From NCBI GenBank assembly GCA_961205875.1, contig OY540813.1:15719001-15783000 (forward strand): DNA of 64,000 nucleotides, written 5' to 3'. Both the position numbers and the translations under genes were made by a program. Shown piece by piece: positions 54,882 through 64,000 of this stretch; the stretch's first letter is position 1; each line of letters starts with the position of its first letter. The notes under the pieces are model-generated. The model saw nothing but the letters and a program-made list of their open reading frames with translations. It was not told where the DNA came from and ran no database searches. The DNA comes from Sialis fuliginosa. Lineage: Eukaryota; Arthropoda; Insecta; Megaloptera; Sialidae.

Positions 54882-56133
54882 AAAACACGATCCTGTATTA
54901 CAAATATAACAATTATTGTTATTTATCATTATTGACGTAAATATCTAATATCAGTTTTTACAACACTGTAAACATTTTCAGGTTGGTAAATAGAACCGTC
55001 AAACAATAATTAATTATAATCGATTTATAATACTTCATAATTTATTTAAATTTAAATCGATGTATTTCTTAAACGATTTAGTGAATCAGTTTAATATTTT
55101 GTTTATTGCATCAGAATACTATTTATGCATTTGACGCCGTTTTAAGATACCTCCCATACATCCTTAATGTATAAAAACGTTGGTGCGTATGTATGTGATC
55201 TCATCAGGCCTAAACCACTGGACGTATCGAAGCCGTATTCACACCATATGTTCGTTTGGTGCTCTGATAAGTTTATAGATTTTTTGGACCCGGTAGGTTT
55301 TTACAAAACTGTGTATGATTCGATTTACCTTATATTCAGAACATATGTTAGTTACGTGGAAAAAAATATAATGAACCCAGTATTATTTTTGGGTAGAAAA
55401 ACGTCAGCTTAAACAACAATTACAACCTTACATAAGTACAGGGGGTGAAATATTAACTCTTTTGTCTATTGTTAAATCAAATATATTATGCACAATTACC
55501 TATTTGTTGTTGTTTTATATATTCTGCTTTTAAGAACACAAAGGCGTTTTTTTAAATAATTTTATCCTTCAGTGTTGAAATGGTGTGATACAATATTATT
55601 TTCAATTGAAATAAAGTGTATGTGTGCAATTGATGCACTTTAACATTTAAAGAAGAATTAAATAAGCAGCGTTTGTAAAAAATTTGTGGTGTAATTATTT
55701 TATATGAAGTTTTATATTAATAGTAATTATAAATATGGTACCGCTATGTACTTATTACTACCACCACGTTATAACTTCTAATTATTTTTTTTACTTCAAT
55801 ACATTTAAAAATAGTAGATACTTTATTTAAACTCAATTATTTTTAAATTGAATACAAATTAATTTTAATGATACCAAATATTACATGAAAGTTGTAAAAT
55901 TTCCATCTAAATAATTTTATTGAAAAACTTAGTTGAATGAAAATTTACTTTTACTTTCATATTTGTTTTTCAAGAAAGTATCTAGCAATGAATTGAATAA
56001 GTGATTTTAAAATATTTCTTAAGAACGAACAAAAATGAATCTAAAAATAAATGGTACTTATGATAATAAAATTATATATTCATCACCACTCTAAAAGGGT
56101 AGAAATTAATGTTTCTAAACTTATATAAATACT
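54882..56133. other. AT-rich non-coding stretch
   Basis: The frame 55167-55412 (about 81 codons) has a more balanced composition than most, but no domain, repeats or splice support. It is left uncalled. Confidence 0.35.
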
Positions 56134-56141
56134 AATTGCAA

Positions 56142-56879
56142 CAGAATCGGCTTTAAGAGTGGGAGGGGGCGAACCAGGGCGCCAGATCAGGTGGGGCGGC
56201 GCACAATGGGGCATAAATTACTTTTTTGGTTCAAATCAGTGTACAGGCTGTAATTTTTGTGATTTAACTGCAACCCTATTGCGAAATCCATCAAAACTGT
56301 AGGTACCTTTTTTTGTTCTGTATAAAATTACAACGAAAATAAATTAAAAATGAACAAACTTTGTTTATTTGTTAAGGAGATAAGGTCAATCAGTCATTTT
56401 AGTTTTTATATGTTAAATTACGACCTAAAGAATACTCACATATACTTATGATGCACTGACGACATATCTCCGGTTCTATTAGTGGTAGAGAGTTCAAACT
56501 GAGCTCATTTTATTTGTATAGTAATGTTAAAAAAATGTGAGATGATATACTGACAATGAGATTCAATTTATTTGGTAATTTATAAAGTTTAATTTATTAA
56601 TAATAGGTGAAGGGGGTCTCGACGGTATTAGAGAATTTGATAGTCTTAAAGTTAATGGTGTAAGCTATATTTAAAAAAAAGTTAAAGTCTATAGGATGGC
56701 GCCAAGCTGAGTTATTAACTATTAAACTTATTTGTTAATTTATCAACTTTAATTGACATTTTTGATGATTTTTGAACATTTTTTTAGAGTAGAGTAGAGG
56801 GCGGAAAAATAAATCTCGCCCGCCCTGGGCGAGATTTATTTTTCCTGGCGCCCTGCCAGACTTGCTAAGGCCGGCTCTG
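56142..56879. mobile_element. Non-autonomous hAT-like transposon, 738 bp
   Basis: AATTGCAA (56134-56141) and AATTGCCA (56880-56887) form an 8-bp target duplication with one mismatch. Termini are CAGAATCGGCTTTAAG and GCTAAGGCCGGCTCTG. GC-rich subterminal words GGGCGCCAG and CTGGCGCCCTGCCAG occur at the two ends. Just inside the right end, a strong hairpin AAAAATAAATCTCGCCC/GGGCGAGATTTATTTTT (56806-56845) is present. The interior is AT-rich and non-coding. Confidence 0.82.
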
Positions 56880-56887
56880 AATTGCCA

Positions 56888-59128
56888 TTTGCGTAGTACA
56901 TTACTAAACATTACTGTCTAATTAAGTAATTTCAGTTTTTGAAGTTTCTCTAATTTTTTTAACTACGAACATAATATTTTTATCCCTTTAACTTCCAACG
57001 TATACTTAATCTGTTTATAAACAGTTTTGTTTCGTGGGCTTACAATTAGTTATTTTGGCTGTGAACAAACAAATTCTGTAAACAAGCAAGGAATGGCCTT
57101 AAGTTAAATAAAAATGTCGTTTTTCCGAAAAGAGATGGGTCAGAATAATTAAACAATTCTCAAAGGGCATATCTCTCTATGTATGTTGACATTTTGTTAA
57201 AATAAACAAAATATACATTATACAATTATACTGGCTGTCCCATTTTAATCTATCACCCCCCTTAATTTTTTTATCTACCAATTAAATTTAAAAAATGTTT
57301 CAAATAAGGGGGAACCAAAACAGTATTATTAATTTTTTGTTTGGTCGACGTTTTCAAGGCCAAATAGGATGAACATTTTTTTTTAAACGGAAAAACCAAT
57401 ATTTTTTATTACGATACCTTATTTTATGGTAAAAAACAAGCAGCTTTTGTCTTAAATAAATTTTAGTATGACTTTATTTTTCTTTAACACTTACATTATT
57501 GCCCTAGCACTAATCACCAGTCTAGAGTCCCGTTTAAAATTATTTTTCAATAATTGAGAAATTGTTTTCCCTTTTTTCAAATACACTACTGTTATTTTTA
57601 TGCCATAGTAAATAAAGAAAAATGGTTATTTATTGACTTTAAATAGGTGCACATTATTTAGTTATTAATTCCATACACGAATAAAAATTATTTTGTTGAA
57701 ATTAGAAATTATTGCTTCAGTAAAACAATAATAAGGAAATTAAGTAAATTAAATACATAATTACGATTTCTTCTTCATTTATTTTATTTTAGTTTATTTT
57801 AACAGATATGAATCGTTATATGACACATTACATTAAGATTTCAAAAAGTGGGAACAGAGGAAAGTAATTATTATTGCGTTCTTTATTTACTTATACTTTC
57901 TAGATACACAAATAGATAAGGTTATTTATTCTAGTCGATAGTATGGCTAATAGTTTAGAGATTATTAACATTTCAGTCGACAGGAGACATTCAAATTAGT
58001 CTATTTTGGTAGATTTAATGCCTATATACACATACGTACTGTGTTGCTTTAAATTTATCGAATTCCTGAATATACAGTATGATTATAAACAACATGTATA
58101 TCTCTCACCAAACATTGCAGAGAATATTAATTTCATTTAAATTTAACTATTTCTTTATATTTAACATTTTTTGAGTAAAACTCTTGATTTAACTTTGTTA
58201 GAGAAAATGATGATCACATATATGTACCATTTGACTGCAACAATATTTAAGATTTTCATTTAAATGAATAAACACCGGACATGTACATCCTAATTTGCAG
58301 AATCTATTTTTAGCGTTAATATTCATATCTCTGCACTCATATGGATTATTATCTTGTTTTATACCAGAGAAGCAGCTGCAAAGAGAACAATATTGGTGTC
58401 GTTCATCTTATGAATACTACCATTAATGTGTTATAATTTTATAATAATAGGTATAGATAATAAAGTACATATGTTATACCTATTTAAGTACATATATGTT
58501 TGATAATGTAAAATATTATAATAAACAAACAAAAATTTTGAGATTTAAATTATTTTTTCATTTGATTTTTATGCTCTCATAAAGACAAGTATGGTTTTCG
58601 CTTTTGAGGGTTTGACAAATTACGAAATTGTTTTTACTTTATTTGATCATATTTATTTGCAACTATTGTTAACAAAAATTTGATGATTTGAATTTCACAA
58701 ATTTTTCATAGAAAAAACCGCATACATTTTTGATAAGAATATGTTTTGGAAGTTTGAACTTCAAAGTTCATTTATATGGTAAAATATTAATTATTTTAAT
58801 TAACTTTGTTACTCGTACCTACTGTGTTATTGTGGATAACCTCCATGTTGTAGTAGTAGGTATAATCAAAATGTAAATGATGAAAAATGTATTAGCAATT
58901 TTTCATTCTTTGTTCAACCTTCATGTTAACCAGAACAGCTAATATGTATACATACGTTATTTTATTAAGTTATCAACAGTTTGAATTAATACACAAAGAT
59001 ACCAGTAGCGTACCATTAAAAATTAAAAGTTAATATTTTAAGTTTGTGTTACTTGAAGAGTTTGTTCTACTAATGTTTCATATATGGCCGTGTTTATTTC
59101 TGATAAATTGTTTAATATTATTATACTA
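56888..59128. other. Long AT-rich non-coding stretch
   Basis: Nothing supported over 2.2 kb. TACTGGCTGTCCCATTTTAA at 57229 looks like a lone MITE terminus. Confidence 0.35.
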
Positions 59129-59470
59129 GCTGTTCCCCGCGGCTTCGGTCGTGTGTATTTTGTTTAAAAAATAATAAACGTCTGCATCGACTAAAAATTT
59201 AAGTTAGATATATTATGTCTCACGGATTTTTATGCATAACTTATTGAACTCTAAATAAACGCACATACCTACATAATTTTAATTATCGCTTATAATTTAG
59301 GTCAGAGTATGGATTAAATAGTTCGCACGAAGCTTATTTATCACTGCTCAGGTATTTTCAGTGATAGCGTGATATATTATATTTGAAATTTAAAGTTAAG
59401 TTTAATCAAAATCAGTTCAGTAGTTTTCGAGATGACTTTGGCCAAATACAATCTCTTTATATATTTTATT
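59129..59470. repeat. Dispersed element fragment (RTE-like or Helitron-like)
   Basis: The start TACTAGCTGTTCCCCGCGGC followed by TTCGGTCGTG is a familiar opening of insect interspersed repeats. The end ATCAGTTCAGTAGTTTTCGA followed by a TATATATTTTATTT tail is the same kind of 3' end as at 8700-8815. On the minus strand the opening reads AACAGCTAGT, a possible Helitron CTAG end, so class and direction are undecided. No coding region remains. Confidence 0.5.
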
Positions 59471-59899
59471 TGTTGTATGTTATGCCAGATACAGTTTAGT
59501 ATGAATTTAACCACGTACGATTAACAATTGGATCCGTATGGTTTTTTTCGGTAGGACATAGGCGCCGACTTTTCATTTCACAATTTTTTAGGAAAATAAA
59601 AAAAATCCTTTCATTTTATTGACGAGTGTGTGTATGAAGCTCCTCTAAAGGAGCAATCGCCTCCCTGTAGTCGGCGACTATGCATATTAGTATCTATAAA
59701 GTAATACTCAAAATACATAGAATTACAATTTGTATTCGAGTATATTTTACATTGTTTACTTTAATACAAGGTTTCCTAAAATTAGAAATACATAAAAACG
59801 TTACGAAACACCACTGGTATTCATATACAGGACACATACGTACACACATGAACGTCTATTACCGAATCCACATAAACAAAACAACACAAACATAATCGG
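59471..59899. other. Non-coding stretch
   Basis: GGCGCCGACTTTTCATTT (59561) and CTCCCTGTAGTCGGCGACTA (59660) form a loose inverted pair, a possible tiny MITE without confirmed ends. The frame 59680-59895 has no domain. Confidence 0.3.
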
Positions 59900-60130
59900 C
59901 CAGACATTTTACTGCACACACACACTCACATGAGTGAGTAACTAACATCACATATCCACAGTCACTTGAACCGTACGCCGATGATGTATTGCAATGACAG
60001 GAGAAGTCAGATAGCGTGTATCGCTTCTGCTTCCCCCGTCTTAACTTCTTACTTAACATTAGTTAGTCTGTGACGAATCTTCGACCGTATCTCGTCTACT
60101 TCTCCAGTTGATATATTAAGAAATATATTT
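59900..60130. promoter_or_regulatory. GC-balanced patch, possible promoter or 5' UTR
   Basis: An (AC)n/(CA)n run (59913-59932) leads into balanced DNA with CGTACGCCGATGATG, GCGTGTATCGCTTC and TCTCGTCTACTTCTCCAGTT. No long frame. The composition suits an insect promoter or non-coding first exon; no decisive core element was seen. Confidence 0.25.
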
Positions 60131-60906
60131 AATCAATATAGTGGATGTATTGTATTGTTTTTGTATGTGTGTTGCTAAAACATTATTGTTTAAGTTTATG
60201 TTGTTATAGTGAAGTTATTTAATGTGTTTCGACTAGCATTACGGGGATTTTGGCAATGTCTTCTTTGTGCGGTTAATTATTTTTCGTGTTATTGTTAAGA
60301 TGACAGGTTAAAAGTGTTTTTAGTTAATTTTATGTCAAATTGATTTATTCATCGGGTTTACTGGGATCTGTTTTGGTTTTTTGTTTATTTATATCAAATA
60401 TATTCTGCAGTATGTAAATATCGATATATCTAAACAGTAATACTTTAATTTATATAAACTATATACTTATTTTACATGATTTAAACTATACTTTGATATA
60501 ATATATTAAAAATAAAAACTAATCAGTTATTAATATTTATAAAACTAGGTTTTATCATTAAAAAAAAAAAACTCGCCTAGCAGGTCTGTAATATGTATAA
60601 TAATTGATTTTTAATCAACTGATTATTACTATACTAAAAATATTGGTATGTTATTAGTTGTCACTCTTATCAAATATTTCTTGTTTAATAATTCGTATAG
60701 CGTAGCATGAGATATTATTATAAACAATAACAAACGTTTATGATTGAAGAACATAAATTAGTAAATATACACTTGATAACTTATCGTTTTATTATTGTTA
60801 ATTTGTAAACAAATTATTTTAAACTGATGTGAGTTTATTAACCCGAATAAGCCCAATGTCTTTTTATATGGACCATTTAAAAAAATAAGTTCAATAACAA
60901 AATTGA
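60131..60906. other. AT-rich non-coding stretch
   Basis: No feature supported. Confidence 0.4.
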
Positions 60907-60962
60907 ATCTTGGCTTCTGGGTGTAAGCCAAATCGACGCGGCTTAAACCCAGAAGCCAAGAT
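60907..60962. repeat. Near-perfect 23-bp hairpin with a 10-base loop
   Basis: The stem 60907-60929 begins ATCTTGGCTTCTGGGT and pairs with 60940-60962 (ending ACCCAGAAGCCAAGAT) at 22 of 23 positions. The loop is AAATCGACGC. The loop plus right arm, AAATCGACGCGGCTTAAACC, is almost the same as AAATCGACGCGGTTTATACC at 20396, 40 kb away. Confidence 0.85.
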
Positions 60963-61526
60963 CCATATCAAGATCACCGCGCGGAAGACTTCAGTAACAA
61001 AATTGTTTATTATATTTGTTGGTATGTTAAAAAAATATTAATATATCGCCAAACTTCATCAATTTATAAACATTAACGATTTGTATTGTTCTATTAATAA
61101 TCCTTCAAATATTTGCTAAACGAAGTACTTAAAAAAAAAATGTTTTTTGTCTTAGCTGAAAGTTGTAGTTTTGGCGTTTACAGTAAATATCGTAGGTATG
61201 CATATTTACATATTAAAGGACCTTCTTACACTAAAATAAACCGAATATTACTATTGATTAATAAATAATCATTTACACACCACTAGAAAGTTGAGTTTCT
61301 AATACTACATAAACATTTTGATTTTTAAATAAAAACAAAACAGAAAAATTAATTTTATTTCAGATATGCAAATATTTAAACTTGATTCAAAAGTATCGTT
61401 TTTTTCGTCCTCGAGTTTGGTTATAAATATCTAGAGAAGTTTGGATAATTTTACAACTATTAATTTCATTTTAACATATATTTTTGATAATTAACAATTA
61501 TTAGATACTTTAAAAATTAAATATTT
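60963..61526. other. AT-rich non-coding stretch
   Basis: No feature supported. Confidence 0.4.
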
Positions 61527-61799
61527 ATGTCTGGTATCATAAAGGAACTAACAAAACTTGCTAGCTAGCAAGCACTCTCAAATGGGGTATCAAACTTATA
61601 TGACAGTTTTCTTGGAGTTTTTGACAGATAATCCCATGCATAGGAAGTAAAAATAAAGGTATGTAAAGTATATTTACCAACTTTGAGTAAAAACAACTTA
61701 CTGCGCATGCAAATATCGTTAAAAACTCAAAGAGAACTGTCATATAAGTTTGATACCTCATTTGAGAGTGCTTGCTAGCTCCTTTATGATACCGGACAT
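61527..61799. mobile_element. MITE, copy 2 of the ATGTCCGGTAT family, 273 bp
   Basis: Long inverted arms of about 90 bp: ATGTCTGGTATCATAAAGGA, AGCACTCTCAAATGGGGTAT, CAAACTTATATGACAGTTTT on the left, and AGAACTGTCATATAAGTTTG, ATACCTCATTTGAGAGTGCT, TCCTTTATGATACCGGACAT on the right. The outer flanks allow a TTA duplication (TTA|TGTCTGG and CCGGACA|TTA), as in PIF/Harbinger elements, but copy 1 does not confirm it. The frame 61561-61761 runs through both arms and is not a gene. Confidence 0.8.
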
Positions 61800-63185
61800 T
61801 AGTTATTAAGAATAATCAAATACTGATGTTATATATAATGTCTAAAATATCTGAAATTTCAATTTTTGTGCATATCTATATTAATAATATTGGATGAAAA
61901 GAGTAGCATGATGAATATCTAACTCTATCAAAATATGGATGTATTGTTTAAACTTTTAGACCCTATATTCGGTGTCGTGGACCACTTTAAACATTAAGCA
62001 TTCCTTCATGAAATAATAATTAGCCAATGTTGTGTAACACATTGTTTAAATACTTTACGAACTCTCGTGTATGTGATTATATTCAATTATAATGAACTCA
62101 TTATACATACTTCTTTTTATAGAGTTACTTTTTGTTCATGTATAAAATATGTAGGTATATTTGACTAGTGGGCTTACGTCAACGAGAAGATAATTAGCTT
62201 TGAATAATATATAAATAACATTTATCTATTGTATTTATGCAGTAAGATTTAACTTTGCACAATAATTAATACAATTCAATGAGTTATATTTTAATAATAC
62301 ATAATTTATATTTGAAACTTATGTATTTATATTTACGTAATTGTAAATGTAATTAATACATATATCAATTAAATTTAAATACTTGCTTTGAACAAATAAA
62401 ACCATGTGTTACGATTTAAATTTTAATAGACATATCTGTGATAGATTTTATATACTTATACCTATATTATATTAAAACTGTTCAATATTGTAAACAATGC
62501 ACAATGCAATTTAAAAAGCAATAAAGGTGAAAAAAATTGTATAATACTTATACTACATTTATTATTTATATTTTGCTGTTTGATTTGCAATTATTTTGTC
62601 TGTATCTTGTTTAAAAAAATTATTTTTTTAACTTTATATATTTATAAATACATTATTAAAGTATATATGCATATATAATTTAAATTTGATAAATCAAATA
62701 TTATTTCTACGTCGATTATTATTTTAAATATAAATTTTAGAGTATAATTAACAGTATAATCTGTTACAAACACATTTGCAAATATATCACATACTTTTGC
62801 GTTCTATAAATAACTATGATTCGTCTGAACTGAATTGTTTTGTGTTTATAATTTTATACTAATTATAATTCAAATCGTTTCCTGTAGTAGATTTTATTAT
62901 TATACGTATTTATTGAATGATATATATATTTATTTCATTTATTGTTATATCGAATATAACGAAATATAATATAATACCCTACTGAACAAATATATTAAGA
63001 TTGAACCGTTCAAAAGATAAAACGACTAAAACAAATGTTTGTATGTTTTTGTAAGAAGACAGGAAGTTAAAAATTAAAATAATAATTTTAATATTATTTA
63101 TTGGAAGTGTTTTAACTACCCCTTTTCAAATTAACAAAACGTATTATGATATTTATAAATATCATAACACGAAATTCGATCAATA
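61800..63185. other. AT-rich non-coding stretch
   Basis: No feature supported; the stretch is extremely AT-rich, especially 62200-63000. Confidence 0.4.
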
Positions 63186-63250
63186 TTTTACCTGCCTTAA
63201 CGGCAACATACACACATGATTTTTTTTTTGTGCACATGTATGGCACAGTA
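63186..63250 (+). repeat. Direct repeat, first copy (~64 bp)
   Basis: TTTTACCTGCCTTAACGGCA, ACATACACACATGATTTTTT, TGTGCACATGTATGG recurs at 63477-63540 with a few substitutions, 291 bp downstream in the same orientation. Confidence 0.75.
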
Positions 63251-63476
63251 CCTAATCTAACTTAAACTAATCCGCTTTTATAACAAAAATTTCCAAATAA
63301 AAACACTGCAATTGAACGTGAATTGAAATCTCTATCCGCATTCTCTACGTTTGACAGAAACCCAAAACTATATATTTTTGCCGTTTGGTGGCACTAGGGG
63401 TATTGTTATGCTGTTGAACGATGCAAAGTGAAATAAATGAACAGCGAGAGGGTAAATCATGAGTGTACGTTAACTT

Positions 63477-63540
63477 TATTTTACTTGCCTTAACGGTAAC
63501 ATACACACATGATTTTTTTGTGCACATCTATGGTACATAG
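63477..63540 (+). repeat. Direct repeat, second copy (~64 bp)
   Basis: TTTTACTTGCCTTAACGGTA, ACATACACACATGATTTTTT, TGTGCACATCTATGG matches 63186-63250. The pair may bound a segmental duplication or be the ends of a short element. Ends suggestive of LTRs (TG...CA) were not seen. Confidence 0.75.
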
Positions 63541-63635
63541 TATATACAGTTCCTTTCGAATGATATAAGTTTCATTCACCTCCTTTTATAATAAATACTT
63601 TTAAAAAACGTACGACAATTTTCGATGTTCACGTA

Positions 63636-63700
63636 TTAATATATATAATATATAATATATAATGTATAATATATATAATATATATAATATATATTTTTTA
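63636..63700. repeat. AT-only tandem repeat (TATAATATATAA type)
   Basis: Overlapping TATATAATATATAATA units fill about 65 bases. Simple-sequence DNA with likely length variation. Confidence 0.8.
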
Positions 63701-64000
63701 TCTAAATAATGCATTATTGATTTTATCAACTGTCTAACAAACGATATTGTCAATAAACACTTCCATAATCAGCCTTTTTAAGCGAAAATTGTATCAAAAA
63801 TGATGATAAAAGATCTTCCATGACGTAGTAACCAAAATTGATCACTCCTATGGGAGAAGAATCTCTCGCTATTATCGTGACATATGTATCTCAACAACAT
63901 AACTCGCCTGAAAACTGGAGATTGCATTATGCAGTGTTGTCAATAAGATCGATTGCAATTGAGCGGTCAGTCACCAGAAATTAAATTAAATTAATGTAAT
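63701..64000. other. Non-coding end of the window
   Basis: The last 300 bases are slightly less AT-rich (GGGAGAAGAATCTCTCGC near 63850), but no open frame or element end could be defined. Confidence 0.3.

Noticed and set aside
55167..55412. 81-codon frame with balanced composition
   Set aside because: No domain, no splice context; left uncalled although it is the best of the small frames.
63186..63540. LTR pair of a retrotransposon
   Set aside because: Copies are only about 64 bp, lack TG...CA ends, and the DNA between has no coding or primer-binding site.

Overview
This is an AT-rich eukaryotic nuclear window, most likely from an insect. It has almost no open frames, introns with consensus splice sites, and a dense crowd of short DNA transposons (hAT, Tc1/mariner, possible PIF/Harbinger, foldback MITEs). 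It also holds the AGGGTTCCG / GTCCGTCTGTC repeat vocabulary common in insect genomes. The order of insect cannot be decided from the sequence. There is no sign of a bacterial, organellar or viral replicon, and I recognised no rRNA, tRNA or CRISPR array.

Host coding sequence is sparse. A GC-rich 209-base internal exon on the + strand (4943-5151) has a clean acceptor, a good donor and an in-frame stop just inside the intron. Further along, also on the + strand, a 648-codon AT-rich open frame (24074-26020) encodes a basic, Ser-rich, low-complexity protein. It carries a degenerate repeat of about 48 residues (SxSLYDFDxDDY type) and a PPPIPPR proline motif. I recognise neither product. They could be parts of one very long-intron gene, or the large ORF could be a nested gene; the sequence alone does not decide. 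Four GC/CpG-richer patches (about 18.2-18.5, 36.3-36.5, 44.4-44.7 and 59.9-60.1 kb) are candidate promoters or non-coding 5' exons.

Most of what can be annotated is mobile DNA. The best element is a complete Tc1-like transposon (29789-31437) with TA target duplications, perfect 26-bp terminal inverted repeats, a second internal binding-site-like copy about 200 bp inside each end (IR/DR layout) and an intact 337-aa DD34E transposase. Five non-autonomous hAT elements have 8-9 bp target duplications (7 of 8 bases or better) and their own subterminal repeat words, at 491-1173, 6744-7214, 31803-32537, 36763-37368 and 56142-56879. A sixth, at 40194-40350, is only 157 bp long with a perfect 8-bp duplication. 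The 31803 copy still carries the C-terminal dimerisation domain of a hAT transposase. A decayed non-LTR reverse transcriptase lies at 33.7-34.3 kb.

At least six families occur more than once in the window: 17549/26533, 15538/19912, 2984/21274, 29042/61527, 14735/43124 and 4598/35750/54222. Several long foldback elements, the largest with arms of about 480 bp at 9494-10468, would give long hairpin RNAs if transcribed. Between these lie multi-kilobase AT-rich stretches where nothing further could be supported.
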